Shown here in pieces: positions 1 through 8,556 of a DNA stretch of 64,000 bases. Positions within the stretch are counted from its first letter, which is position 1; each line of letters starts with the position of its first letter. The notes below the pieces were generated by a model. The model saw only the letters and a list, made by a program, of their open reading frames with translations, did no database searches and had not been told where the DNA came from. The DNA comes from Paenibacillus oceani (GTDB lineage Bacteria > Bacillota > Bacilli > Paenibacillales > NBRC-103111), in the NCBI RefSeq assembly GCF_014705615.1, contig NZ_JACXJA010000024.1:58287-122286 (forward strand), written 5' to 3'. Position numbers and translations under genes: made by a program.

Positions 1-1
1 G

Positions 2-307
2 CAGCAAGAGATGCCGTTCCTGCGGCCGCCGCGCGGCATATTCAGCGAGCGTACGCTGGCGGTCAGCCGGAAGCTCGGATATATTAACGTGTTCTGGTCG
101 ATCGCCTATGTGGACTGGGATACGAACAAGCAGCAGGGCTGGCGGCACGCCTTCGATAAGGTGACGGGGCAGCTGCATCCGGGAGCCGTTATCTTGCTCC
201 ATTCCGTATCGAGCGATAACGCCGAGGCGATGGGGAGCATTATCGATTACGCACGCGAGCAGGGGTACGAGTTCAAGCATTTGGAAGTGATTCCGGGCGG
301 AGTATAA
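2..307 (+). CDS. pdaA: Polysaccharide deacetylase, C-terminal part (PdaA-like), cut by window edge
   Basis: The reading frame is open from the first bases, so only about the last 100 residues are visible. It shows two late motifs of the NodB/polysaccharide deacetylase fold: LRPPRGIFSERTL (the R-P-P-x-G block) and VILLHS (the Leu-His block near the active site). PdaA-type enzymes deacetylate N-acetylmuramic acid in spore cortex peptidoglycan outside the membrane, and the RPPRGIFSERTL wording is closest to that subgroup. The N-terminus, signal peptide and catalytic Asp/His motifs lie outside the window, so the subgroup is inferred. A strong hairpin terminator follows directly. A chitooligosaccharide or xylan deacetylase is a less likely alternative. 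Confidence 0.8.
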   Translation, partial: QQEMPFLRPPRGIFSERTLAVSRKLGYINVFWSIAYVDWDTNKQQGWRHAFDKVTGQLHPGAVILLHSVSSDNAEAMGSIIDYAREQGYEFKHLEVIPGGV

Positions 308-319
308 AAGCGGGGCGGG

Positions 320-352
320 AACCAGTCGGATGACGCGGACTGGTTCTTTTTG
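320..352 (+). terminator. Rho-independent terminator after the deacetylase
   Basis: An 8-bp perfect stem (AACCAGTC at 320-327 with GACTGGTT at 338-345) is followed by CTTTTT. It sits 12 bases after the stop codon, between the plus-strand deacetylase and the end of the minus-strand DedA gene. Confidence 0.85.
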
Positions 353-368
353 GCGTGAATCTTCTTGT

Positions 369-854
369 TCAAATCTTCGAACCGACGAAATAGCCGATCG
401 AAATGAATAAGGTGCACCAGATCAATGCGCCTGCGCCTGCGAATATGAAATAGGTGCCTGGCTTCATGGCGCTTACCCCGGACAAATAACAGGTCAGATG
501 CCGGATACCGGGGATAAAATAGCCGAAGCCGACCGTCCACGGCCCGTACCGGTTAAACCACGTCTCGGCCTTCTCCAGCCTCGACGGCGTGAGCCGCAGC
601 CACTTGCCGTACCTCCACAGCAGCGGCTTGCCGAACTTCCTTCCCAGCGTATAGCTGATCATCATCCCGCTCATCGCCCCGAGGAAGCTGACGGCGACAG
701 ACCCCGGCATACTCATAAACCCGATCGAGGCCAAATAGCCGACAAAGGTCATCAGCAGCTCGTCCGGAATCGGCAAGCCGACAATGCCAAGGGCGAGACA
801 CAGAAATAAAGCGATATATCCGTATTGCATAATCATATCTTGAACGAAGGTCAT
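369..854 (-). CDS. DedA family membrane protein
   Basis: This 161-residue integral membrane protein belongs to the DedA/SNARE-associated (VTT domain) family, whose members take part in membrane homeostasis; undecaprenyl-phosphate or phosphatidylethanolamine translocation is reported for some. Visible family marks are the glycine-rich block ending in YTLGRKFG (about residues 58-75) and FGYFIPGIRH (about 109-118), which matches the F/Y-x-P-G-x-R re-entrant motif. Three or four hydrophobic segments are evident. It is slightly shorter than the usual 190-220 residues. It lies 31 bp downstream of the AI-2E-type permease on the same strand, so the two are probably cotranscribed. The substrate cannot be read from the sequence. 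Confidence 0.85.
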   Translation of the reverse strand: MTFVQDMIMQYGYIALFLCLALGIVGLPIPDELLMTFVGYLASIGFMSMPGSVAVSFLGAMSGMMISYTLGRKFGKPLLWRYGKWLRLTPSRLEKAETWFNRYGPWTVGFGYFIPGIRHLTCYLSGVSAMKPGTYFIFAGAGALIWCTLFISIGYFVGSKI

Positions 855-885
855 GAACAGCCACGCTCCGATTGGTTATAGACGA

Positions 886-1926
886 TCAGACTTCCCGCGG
901 TTCCGGTTCAGGAACTGCCTGGGCAGCCGGTTTACCCATACGTGTAACTTCCAGGATATCGAGCAAAAAGACGAAGGTCGGAATGCCCACCATCAGCCCC
1001 CAGATGCCGAAGAAATGCTCCGAGAACAGCAGCACGACAAACGTGTAAAAGACGGGCAGATGGGTTTTGGACGCCATCAGTCTCGGGTTGAGCACGTAAG
1101 CCTCAATCGCATGAATGATCGTGATCGTCACGATCAGATAGATGACGTAGATAAAGCCGCCGATGCTGAAGGCGATCGCGCCGAGCGGGACGAGCGAGAT
1201 AAAAACGCCCGCGACCGGTATCAGTCCCAGCACGAAAATGAGCAGGGCAAGTCCGATCAAGTTCGGGAAGCCCATAATCCATAAAGCGATAGTCGTCAAC
1301 ATACAGTTGATCAGCGCGATCAACAATTGAGTCTCGATCACTTTCCCGAACGTCCGCACGAATTTGCGGCCGAAAAACTCAATTTCCTTGACGAACCAGC
1401 CCAGCTTGCTCGTCCGGAATTGCGCGGTGAAGCGGATGACGTTTCCTTTGCCGAGCAGCAGAAACAAGCTTAAGATTAACGCCAGAAACAAATGAAATCC
1501 CCAATTGCCGATTCTCATCATAAAATCGAGCCCGGGCTTCAGCATGCTGGGGATGTCCAGTCCTCCGAGCAGCGAGAGCAAATAAGCGACCATCTCATTC
1601 TGCGGATTGTCGTACACTTGCTTGACCAGCTCGAACAGCTGGGTCGCCTGATGGACAAGCGCGGGAAACAGCTTTACCATAACAGTAACGAGCAATGTCA
1701 CGAGCAGACTGTACAGCAGGGCGAGCACAACGGTGGCGTTGATCGGGACGACTTTGTCGATCCACCGTTTCACATACAGGTGAAGCCGGTTCATCAGATA
1801 AGTCATCAGAAACGTAAGCAGGATCAGATTCAGCATGCTGTGGAGCCAGAACAGCAGCAGGCAGAACAGCGCCAAAACTCCAAAGCGGCGCGTATCTTTA
1901 TGATTCAATATAGCCCAAATGTTCAT
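886..1926 (-). CDS. AI-2E family transporter (PerM/YdbI-like permease)
   Basis: This polytopic membrane protein of 346 residues has the AI-2E transporter family layout: two N-terminal helices, a soluble stretch of about 100 residues, then a cluster of helices with the run FPNLIGLALLIFVLGLIPVAG and a C-terminal YVLNPRLMASKTHLP block. Family members include quorum-signal exporters and sodium/proton antiporters, so the function is only known at family level. I place the start at the ATG ending at 1926, because GAGAGG lies 9 bases upstream of it; the open frame extends 24 codons further without a better ribosome binding site. The DedA gene follows at 31 bp. Confidence 0.82.
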   Translation of the reverse strand: MNIWAILNHKDTRRFGVLALFCLLLFWLHSMLNLILLTFLMTYLMNRLHLYVKRWIDKVVPINATVVLALLYSLLVTLLVTVMVKLFPALVHQATQLFELVKQVYDNPQNEMVAYLLSLLGGLDIPSMLKPGLDFMMRIGNWGFHLFLALILSLFLLLGKGNVIRFTAQFRTSKLGWFVKEIEFFGRKFVRTFGKVIETQLLIALINCMLTTIALWIMGFPNLIGLALLIFVLGLIPVAGVFISLVPLGAIAFSIGGFIYVIYLIVTITIIHAIEAYVLNPRLMASKTHLPVFYTFVVLLFSEHFFGIWGLMVGIPTFVFLLDILEVTRMGKPAAQAVPEPEPREV

Positions 1927-2110
1927 CAGAGGCATCCTCTCGAGCGGGAATAGTCTATGGCCGTGGAAGCCATTATAGCGGACTGGTGTGTATTTCATGT
2001 GTAGGAAGTCCTAGTTTATCTTGCTTTTCTTCCATCCATCGACACACTAAGTACACACCGATTCGGTACAGTATAGAGAGACAACTAATGCAAGAGGAGC
2101 GAGCGCAAGC

Positions 2111-2791
2111 ATGGGGAGAAAAGTATTGCTGGTCGAGGATGAAAGTCTGATCCGCGAAATCGTCGGCGACTACTTCGAGCGGGAGCAGTGGACGGTCTAT
2201 GAAGCCGAGAACGGCGTACAAGCGCTCGAAATGCTGGAGAAGCTCAGCGTCGACCTTGTCATTCTCGACCTGTTAATGCCGGAGATGGACGGCTGGACGG
2301 TGTGCAGGCAGCTGCGCGCCCGCTCGGCCGTGCCGATTATTATCGTAACCGCCAAATCCGAGGAAGACGATAAAATGCTCGGCTTCGAGCTTGGAGCCGA
2401 CGACTATGTAACGAAGCCGTTCAGCCCGAAGGTGCTGGTCGCCCGCGCCAAAAGCCTGATGAAGCGGATCGAGGGGACCGTGGGCAAGGAAGATCATCTG
2501 ATCCGCTTCGGCCGGATCGTCATTAACAGACGCGCCCGCCGGGTCGACATGAACGGACAGGAGGTCGAGCTGTCCCCCAAGGAATATGATCTGCTGCTGT
2601 ATCTGATCAAAAATGAAGGCATCGTACTGGCCCGGGAGACGATCCTGGACCACGTATGGGGCTTCGATTACTTCGGTGATATGAGAGTCGTCGATACGCA
2701 TATCAAAAAACTGCGCGGCAAGCTCGGCAGCGAAGCCCGCCATATCCGGACCGTGATCCGCTCCGGCTACAAGTTTGAGGAGGACCGATGA
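2111..2791 (+). CDS. OmpR/PhoB-type response regulator
   Basis: A 226-residue two-component regulator. The receiver domain (about 1-120) has the acidic pair in VEDE, the phospho-acceptor Asp53 in LVILDLLMPEMDG, and the conserved Lys in ADDYVTKPFSP. The C-terminal winged helix (about 128-224) carries ELSPKEYDLLLYL and the RVVDTHIKKLRGKLG recognition region typical of OmpR/PhoB proteins. It overlaps the following histidine kinase by 4 bp (ATGA), so the pair is translationally coupled. A GAGGAGCG ribosome binding site precedes the ATG. The stimulus is unknown; closeness to cell-envelope genes is only suggestive. Confidence 0.93.
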   Translation: MGRKVLLVEDESLIREIVGDYFEREQWTVYEAENGVQALEMLEKLSVDLVILDLLMPEMDGWTVCRQLRARSAVPIIIVTAKSEEDDKMLGFELGADDYVTKPFSPKVLVARAKSLMKRIEGTVGKEDHLIRFGRIVINRRARRVDMNGQEVELSPKEYDLLLYLIKNEGIVLARETILDHVWGFDYFGDMRVVDTHIKKLRGKLGSEARHIRTVIRSGYKFEEDR

Positions 2792-4548
2792 ACAGGCGCG
2801 GGGTGGCGTTTAAGCTGTTTGCGATTACCGCACTGTTTTTTTTCCTTTTTTACGCGGTCGTGCTGATCGGACAGCTGTTCTTCTTCGACAAGTTTTACCA
2901 GTATCAGAAAACGGCCGCCCTGGAAAAAAAGCTGCAGGCGTTCGGGCAAAAATACGCGCAGGGCCGCTGGGACGACGACCGAATCTCCCGGGAGATGGCG
3001 TTGTTCATCAACCAGAATAAAGCCCAGCTCGCGATAGTAAACCCGGAGGGCAAAATCAAATACGACAATTCGTTTCGCGTCGTCATACAGGACGACAGCG
3101 GGCGGGCGGTGCGGATCTCCTTGTCGTTTCTGATCAATTCGGGTCTGAAGGAGCTGCTGCAGGCAAATCTGAGCATCGGGGACCGGATCGAGGTGCTGGG
3201 CGTCTACGATAATCCGGACACGAAAGATTTCTTCTTCCCCGCGGTGATCCAAAAAGCGGGGGCGAAGGAAATCGGCAGCATTACAAGCAGCGGGATCGCG
3301 GAACCGTTGGAACGGCTGGGCGGCGTAATTACCGATGCGCTGCTGCCGCACCCCAACCAGTGGAATTTGCGCCAGGGGCTGCTGTTCCTTGCGCTGGACG
3401 AATGGTTCCCACTCTCTCCCGCGAAGGAAGCGGAGCTGCAGAGCGGAAAGCGGATTACCGAGGAATGGACGGAGACGATCAGCGGGACGCGCGGACTCGT
3501 CTCGATTCAGCCGGTCGTGGCCGGGGGGAAGGTCAGCGAGCTGGTCTTCGTCGTGGCGTCGCTGCAGCAGATTAGCGAAGCTTACGATGCGCTGAGACTG
3601 TTCTACCTCTATCTCGCGGTCGGCGGCATCGCCCTGATCGTCCTGCTCTCGCTGCTGTTCTCGAAGCTTGTCACGAAGCCGCTGCTGTCGCTGAACAAAA
3701 TCGCGCTGCGCATGGCCAAGCTGGATTTCTCCGTGAAGTCGCAGGTGAAGGGCAGCGATGAGATCGGCAGTTTGTCTGACAGCTTGAACAGCTTGTCCGA
3801 GACGCTGGACAATACGCTCCGCGAGCTGTATGAAGCGAATGAGCGGCTGAAAACCGATATGGAACACAAGCTGCGGATGGAGCAGATGCAGAAGGAGTTT
3901 ATTTCCAACGCATCCCATGAGCTGAAGACGCCGCTCAGCATCGTAAGAGGGTTTGTGGAAGGCGTCAAGGACGGCGTAAGCGAAGGCAAGCGGGAGCGGT
4001 ATCTTGAAGTCATTCTGGACGAGACGGAGAAGATGGAAAATCTGGTGAAGGATATGCTGGAGCTCACCAAGCTGGAGTCGCAAAAAACGAAGCCGAAAAA
4101 GCTCCGCTATTCGCTCAGCGAACAGATGGAAGACATCGCCGACAAGCTGTCCCACCATCTGAGCGAGAAAGAGCTCCAGGTCGTAACCGTAACGTCGGAT
4201 GAGCAGCCGGTTCACGCCGACCCGGTCAAGATCGAGCAGGTGCTGTTTAACCTGCTTATGAACGCGATCCGCCATGCGTCCGCAGGTACCGAAATTACCG
4301 TAAGGATCGAGAAAGACGGGGAGCGAATCCGCCTGTCCATCGAGAACGAAGGGGAGAAGCTGCCCGAGGATCAGCTGGACCGCGTCTGGGAACGGTTCTA
4401 CCGGGTGGAGCGTTCGCGGAACCGGAAAACCGGAGGAACGGGGCTCGGGCTGGCCATCGTTAAGTATATCCTCGATATGCACGACAGCCGGTACGGGGTG
4501 ATGAACACGGAACGGGGCGTCAGCTTTTATTTTGATTTGGAGTTGTAA
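2788..4548 (+). CDS. Membrane sensor histidine kinase
   Basis: This 586-residue kinase is the partner of the overlapping response regulator. It has a first transmembrane helix at about 8-30, an extracytoplasmic sensor region of about 240 residues with no motif I recognise, a second helix at about 272-293 and a HAMP linker at about 294-346. The HisKA dimerisation domain contains phospho-acceptor His377 in SNASHELKTPLS. The ATPase domain shows the N box (NLLMNAIRHA, near 488), the F-box region VWERFYRVERSR and the G2 box GGTGLGLAI (near 549). The extracytoplasmic sensor is large for this class. A repeat-bearing gap follows the gene. Confidence 0.93.
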   Translation: MNRRGVAFKLFAITALFFFLFYAVVLIGQLFFFDKFYQYQKTAALEKKLQAFGQKYAQGRWDDDRISREMALFINQNKAQLAIVNPEGKIKYDNSFRVVIQDDSGRAVRISLSFLINSGLKELLQANLSIGDRIEVLGVYDNPDTKDFFFPAVIQKAGAKEIGSITSSGIAEPLERLGGVITDALLPHPNQWNLRQGLLFLALDEWFPLSPAKEAELQSGKRITEEWTETISGTRGLVSIQPVVAGGKVSELVFVVASLQQISEAYDALRLFYLYLAVGGIALIVLLSLLFSKLVTKPLLSLNKIALRMAKLDFSVKSQVKGSDEIGSLSDSLNSLSETLDNTLRELYEANERLKTDMEHKLRMEQMQKEFISNASHELKTPLSIVRGFVEGVKDGVSEGKRERYLEVILDETEKMENLVKDMLELTKLESQKTKPKKLRYSLSEQMEDIADKLSHHLSEKELQVVTVTSDEQPVHADPVKIEQVLFNLLMNAIRHASAGTEITVRIEKDGERIRLSIENEGEKLPEDQLDRVWERFYRVERSRNRKTGGTGLGLAIVKYILDMHDSRYGVMNTERGVSFYFDLEL

Positions 4549-4640
4549 GCGGCACGGGTCAGCAACTGTCGAAAGCCGCTTTTTCATGGCCGTTCGGCTT
4601 TCTGCTCTGCTTCGAGCGGGGATGAAACCGTGGATGAACC
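4549..4640. other. Gap before repeat R1 copy A, nothing recognised
   Basis: The gap between the kinase stop and the next supported start at 5186 is 637 bp. This first part holds no credible gene, because the short open frames here have no ribosome binding site. The rest of the gap is filled by R1 copy A (4641-4834), an unassigned stretch of about 107 bp, and the R2 element (4942-5045). Confidence 0.6.
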
Positions 4641-4834
4641 GATTAAGAGCGGTTTGGACCCTTTATTCGGTGCGAATCCGCATGGATGGAGGCCTTAAGA
4701 GCGGTTTGAAGCTGTTATTATCGGTGAAACGGCCACATCCCCCATCAGTGGGTTGAAATAAGGGGTGCAAACCGCCTTTATTCGTTTCGTTTTTTGGGAA
4801 AGGCCGAATTTAGAGGGTACCAAAGACTCTTATA
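4641..4834 (+). repeat. Dispersed repeat R1, copy A
   Basis: A 194-bp intergenic element with four related motifs of about 26 bp: two direct (AAGAGCGGTTTG at 4645 and again near 4694) and two inverted (GCAAACCGCC near 4768 and the 3' end GGGTACCAAAGACTCTTAT). The outer motifs form imperfect terminal inverted repeats. The order and orientation match copies at 13439, 40708 and 63183. No open frame spans it. Confidence 0.85.
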
Positions 4835-4941
4835 GGTTGAGAAACCGTGCGCGTGCGCATACGTTATGGCGTAGACGAACACAACTGCACGTAAGCAAAA
4901 TGTTTTCAGGCCACACCTAGTGCCGGGTGGCTCTCTTTAAA

Positions 4942-5045
4942 CCTCGTCAACGAGCGGCGGAGCCCGTACCCATTCCCTTCCACGCACCAACGTATGGGTT
5001 TGCACGTCAAAGGACCGTCCGGATGTTTTCCGGACGGTTTTCTTA
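4942..5045 (+). repeat. Repeat R2, copy 1, ending in terminator-like hairpin
   Basis: A roughly 104-bp element shared with 13741-13855. Conserved blocks are CTCRTCAA, GTACCCA, CACGCACCA, GGGT and CACGTCAA, followed by a hairpin (CCGTCCGG at 5015-5022 with CCGGACGG at 5030-5037) and a T-rich tail. ACCCAT at 4969 can pair with ATGGGT at 4993. The hairpin and T tail suggest the plus strand is the transcribed sense, as an RNA leader or small RNA, but no known RNA family was recognised. Confidence 0.6.
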
Positions 5046-5185
5046 TTGCTGACGACGTCCGCAGCCTTAAAAACGATCCGGTTTCTCCGGTACCGGTACT
5101 GATTCTGCGTGACGGCGATACAATGATACAAAGGACATTCCGGTGTTCGGTCTCGGAAGGAATCGGGAGGAAGGGGCAACCTGCG

Positions 5186-7426
5186 ATGAATCGTCTGTTC
5201 AGCGGCCGGATCGCTTTGTTTTGGCAGTTGTTCGCCAGCTATTTCGTATTGTTTCTTGTCCCCGTCTTCGTTGCGAGCACGGTTACATATGTCTTCGTCG
5301 TCCGTCTGATCGAGAGCGATGCGGAAGCCCGGAGCGACATGCTGATGCGGCATTATTCCGATCAGACCGACTCGACCTTCACACTGCTGCAGACAAGCAT
5401 GATCCATATGCTAAGCGCGGCCGATCTGAAAGGATTTCTGAAAGTCGCGGCCGATCCGCCGGACAACCAGCAGCGCAACGAATGGGTTCATTCGCTGATG
5501 GAGCAGTTAAACAAGCTCCGCTCCGAAGATCTCGTGACGAACGCCTACTTGTATTTCGCCGGCCACGACCTGGTCATCGATTCGAGGATGCATACGGATA
5601 AAACCTATTATTTTCAGTACCATTACAAAATAAGCCAAGCGGACAAAGCGGCGCTGTTCCCCCATCTGACAGGGAAAAAAATGATGGTTTTCACGAAGCC
5701 GTACGCGGTGATGCAAAATCCGCTTAACGACATCGACTCGTTTCCCGGCTCCGTTATCTCCGCCGTGATGAGTTACCCGTTCAATTCCGCCAATCCGGAT
5801 CTGTACCTGGTCGTTGACGTGAACCGGGATAAGCTTCGCGAGAAGATTGGAATCGGGGAGCCGTGGGTGCTGGGAACCGCGATGGTCGACCGGAGCGGGG
5901 AAGCGATCGTCCAGGCCGGCTCGATGGAGCCCGGAGCCAGAGCGAACAAGCTGTCCTCGATTCCGTCGCGGTTTACGGATGCGTGGAGTTATGTCAGCGT
6001 CATCGATCTGCAGACACTACTGGCGCCCGCCCGGCTGATTAGCAAGCTGTGCGTGGCGTTTTTCGGTTTTTTTCTGCTGCTTGGAAGCGCGGTCTCTTAC
6101 TTGTTAAGCCGGAAGCTGTATGCTCCCATCCATGAGATCAAAACCGGGCTTGTCTCGTTCCGCGATCCGCTCCATGGGTATGATTTCCCCCGGCGTGGCA
6201 ACGATTTCGATGTCATCAAGCGCTACTCCGATCAGCTGATGACTGAGAACGACCAGTTGTCCCGTCTCGTAACGGGCATGGTTCCGATGGTTCAGGAGCA
6301 TCTGCTGACGAGGCTGCTGCTCGGCGAATACCGGGACGGGCCGCTTGCAGCAAGCGGGACGGAGGTGCAACGGACGGTGCTGTGTATCGAGCTCCAGGCG
6401 TACTCCCGGAAGCCGGAACACGGTATGGAGGAGGAGCCGGAGCCGCCCGGCGCGTCATGGATCGGAGCGATTGCGGAGCGAATCCGCAAGTCATACCCGG
6501 GACCGGTGTGGCTGTGTCAGACGAAGCCGGATATCCTGGCGTGCGTCGTCCACCATGAGGCGGCGGAGCGGGGCAGTCCGGACGAGGCGGCGCAGAGGCT
6601 AAAGGTGATCGTGCTGCCGTACGCGAAGGTACGCCGAATTACGATCGGCATCGGCAGTACGGCCGATTCTTTGGAGCAGCTCCACCGGTCATACGGACAT
6701 GCGCTGGCGATGCTGGAGTACAAAGGGCTCGGTCCGGAAGTCGAGCTGTGCGGAGAGGAGCGGATGGCGCAGTGCAGGACGGGCTGGGACAGTTTGTTGT
6801 CGGCTCAGGATGTGAACCGGTTCGTCAATATGTACAAGAGCCGGGATTACGGCGGATTGCTGAAAAGCGTGTTCGACTTGCTGGATGCGGGGAAGCACGC
6901 CCGGGCGGCCGAGGTCAAGATGTTTTGTTCGGACGTGCTGAATACATGGATTCGTTCGGCGGAGACGGACCGCGGCGATTTTCATATCGCCTTTTACTCC
7001 GGCCTGTTCGACAAGCTGAACCGTTGCGTCACCTGGGAAGAAATCCGGCTCTGTCTTCGCGACATTCACGCCGAGCTGTTCCGGCCGGCCGAGCCTTATG
7101 TACGGCGCCGCCAGTTTGCCGAAATCGCGGCGTACATCCGGGAGCACTACAACGAAGAGTTGTCGATCGAACGATTCGCCCGTCAGCTTAACATGTCGGC
7201 CGGCCACTTCAGCCGCACGTTCAAGGAGGAGGTTGGGGACAAATACGTGGAATATATCGCCAAAGTCCGGCTGGAGAAAGCCAAGCAATATTTGCTGGAA
7301 ACGGATATGAACATCGACGAAATCGCCGAGAAGGTCGGCTACTGGGGACGGAATTCGCTGATTCCGGTTTTTCGCAAATACGAAGGAACAACGCCTGCGA
7401 AGTACCGGGCGATCCACCAAAGATGA
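5186..7426 (+). CDS. Membrane-bound AraC family transcriptional regulator
   Basis: A 746-residue regulator of the type that sits beside sugar ABC importers in Paenibacillus. It has a transmembrane helix at about 10-32, an extracytoplasmic Cache-like sensor (about 35-280), a second helix at about 284-305, a cytoplasmic linker and a C-terminal AraC DNA-binding domain (about 640-746). The two helix-turn-helix units appear around LSIERFARQLNMSAGHFSRTF and IDEIAEKVGYWGRNSL. The open frame reaches back to 4994 inside repeat R2, but the ATG at 5186 has GGGAGGAAGGGG 9 bases upstream and begins just before the first helix, so I use it. It probably senses an extracellular sugar and controls the importer genes from 7625. 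Confidence 0.88.
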   Translation: MNRLFSGRIALFWQLFASYFVLFLVPVFVASTVTYVFVVRLIESDAEARSDMLMRHYSDQTDSTFTLLQTSMIHMLSAADLKGFLKVAADPPDNQQRNEWVHSLMEQLNKLRSEDLVTNAYLYFAGHDLVIDSRMHTDKTYYFQYHYKISQADKAALFPHLTGKKMMVFTKPYAVMQNPLNDIDSFPGSVISAVMSYPFNSANPDLYLVVDVNRDKLREKIGIGEPWVLGTAMVDRSGEAIVQAGSMEPGARANKLSSIPSRFTDAWSYVSVIDLQTLLAPARLISKLCVAFFGFFLLLGSAVSYLLSRKLYAPIHEIKTGLVSFRDPLHGYDFPRRGNDFDVIKRYSDQLMTENDQLSRLVTGMVPMVQEHLLTRLLLGEYRDGPLAASGTEVQRTVLCIELQAYSRKPEHGMEEEPEPPGASWIGAIAERIRKSYPGPVWLCQTKPDILACVVHHEAAERGSPDEAAQRLKVIVLPYAKVRRITIGIGSTADSLEQLHRSYGHALAMLEYKGLGPEVELCGEERMAQCRTGWDSLLSAQDVNRFVNMYKSRDYGGLLKSVFDLLDAGKHARAAEVKMFCSDVLNTWIRSAETDRGDFHIAFYSGLFDKLNRCVTWEEIRLCLRDIHAELFRPAEPYVRRRQFAEIAAYIREHYNEELSIERFARQLNMSAGHFSRTFKEEVGDKYVEYIAKVRLEKAKQYLLETDMNIDEIAEKVGYWGRNSLIPVFRKYEGTTPAKYRAIHQR

Positions 7427-7457
7427 GACTTCCTTTTTGCGGACGTCTCTTTTTTTT
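7425..7457 (+). terminator. Terminator overlapping the AraC regulator stop
   Basis: The stem GAGAC-t-TCC / GGA-c-GTCTC (7425-7449) is followed by eight T residues. It separates the regulator transcript from the importer operon, which has its own promoter. Confidence 0.85.
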
Positions 7458-7527
7458 CCGGCCGGTGCTGACGGCAAGCGGCTTCCCGCGCGATGCAAAA
7501 AAGGCGGCAGCGGACAAATAAACGCGC

Positions 7528-7557
7528 TTTACGACCTGCCGGCTCCGGACCTATAGT
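7528..7557 (+). promoter_or_regulatory. Putative sigma-A promoter of the importer operon
   Basis: TTTACG (7528-7533) and TATAGT (7552-7557) are spaced by 18 bp, about 70 bp before the first permease start. The match is moderate and was judged by eye. Confidence 0.4.
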
Positions 7558-7592
7558 GGGGGCAAGGCAAGGAACACGGCAGGCGAATAAAT

Positions 7593-7606
7593 TGGAATCG
7601 TTTACA
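7593..7606 (+). promoter_or_regulatory. Catabolite-responsive element (cre, CcpA site)
   Basis: TGGAATCGTTTACA matches the Gram-positive cre consensus TGWAANCGNTNWCA at 13 of 14 positions. It lies about 40 bp downstream of the predicted -10 box and 19 bp before the permease start, a position where CcpA-HPr(Ser-P) usually blocks transcription. It suggests glucose repression of the importer. Confidence 0.6.
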
Positions 7607-7624
7607 GAAAGGGCGTGACGCCTG

Positions 7625-8545
7625 GTGACCTCGATGTCCCGCTTCTGGTTCGTGTTGAAAAAACATAAAGCGTTGTATTTGTTAATGCTGCCGGGCATTT
7701 TGTATTATTTGATCTTTAAATATTTGCCTATGTACGGGGTCGTCATCGCGTTTCAGAACTTCTCGATCGGCCGGGGGGTGCTCGGCAGCAAGTTTGTGGG
7801 GATGAAGCATTTCGTCGAGTTTTTCGTAAACACGCCGGATTCCTGGAAGCTGATCCGCAATACCGTCATGCTGAACGTGTACGATCTGCTGTTCCATTTC
7901 CCGGCTCCGGTGCTGCTGGCGCTGCTGTTCCATGAACTGCGCATCCGTTGGTTCAAACGATTCGTGCAGACGATCAGCTACATGCCGCATTTTTTGTCCA
8001 CCGTCGTTATTGCAGGCATACTCGTGACGTTTCTGTCGCCGTCGACAGGCGTCGTCAATCATATTCTCGTGAAATGGTTCGGCATGGAGCCGATCCTGTT
8101 TCTCGGCCTGCCGGAATGGTTCCGGACGATTTATGTAGGCTCGGAGATTTGGCAGCGGGTGGGCTGGGGCACGATTCTGTATTTGGCGGCGATCGCCGGG
8201 ATCGATCCGACCTTGTACGAGGCGGCCAAAATCGACGGGGCCAACCGGTTCCAGCAAATCCGGCATATTACGTTCGTCGGGATGGTTCCCGTCATGATCA
8301 TCTTGTTCGTGCTTAATCTCGGTAATTTTATGGAGACGGGATTTCAGAAAATATTGCTGCTGTACAACTCGATGACCTACGAGACGGCGGACGTGATCAA
8401 TACGTTCGTTTATCGCCGGGGCATCCTGGACGCCGATTTCAGCTTCGCTACGGCGGTCGGGCTGTTCCAGTCGGCGACGGGCTTCATCCTCGTCGTGCTG
8501 GCGAACCGGATCGCGCGGAAATACTCGGAGACGAGTCTTTGGTGA
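7625..8545 (+). CDS. Carbohydrate ABC transporter permease, LplB type
   Basis: A 306-residue inner membrane permease of the MalF/LplB branch of the binding-protein-dependent transport family. It has about six hydrophobic segments. The EAA loop that contacts the ATPase is visible as EAAKIDGANRFQQI near residue 199. The GTG at 7625 is used; an ATG three codons later (7634) is equally possible. It is the first gene of an importer with the second permease at 8557 and the lipoprotein at 9481. No ATPase gene is nearby, so a shared MsmX-type ATPase is presumably used, as is usual for this subfamily. The LplB/YteP subgroup often imports complex plant or host oligosaccharides. Confidence 0.9.
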   Translation: MTSMSRFWFVLKKHKALYLLMLPGILYYLIFKYLPMYGVVIAFQNFSIGRGVLGSKFVGMKHFVEFFVNTPDSWKLIRNTVMLNVYDLLFHFPAPVLLALLFHELRIRWFKRFVQTISYMPHFLSTVVIAGILVTFLSPSTGVVNHILVKWFGMEPILFLGLPEWFRTIYVGSEIWQRVGWGTILYLAAIAGIDPTLYEAAKIDGANRFQQIRHITFVGMVPVMIILFVLNLGNFMETGFQKILLLYNSMTYETADVINTFVYRRGILDADFSFATAVGLFQSATGFILVVLANRIARKYSETSLW

Positions 8546-8556
8546 GGAGGAGGGTT

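Noticed and set aside
2767..4587. A 606-codon minus-strand open frame over the histidine kinase
   Set aside because: It is antisense to a gene with full kinase motifs, has no ribosome binding site and reads as Arg/Gln/His-rich sequence typical of GC-rich shadow frames.
4994..5185. Upstream start of the membrane AraC regulator inside repeat R2
   Set aside because: The region is a non-coding repeat with a terminator hairpin, and a far better start with GGGAGGAAGGGG lies at 5186.
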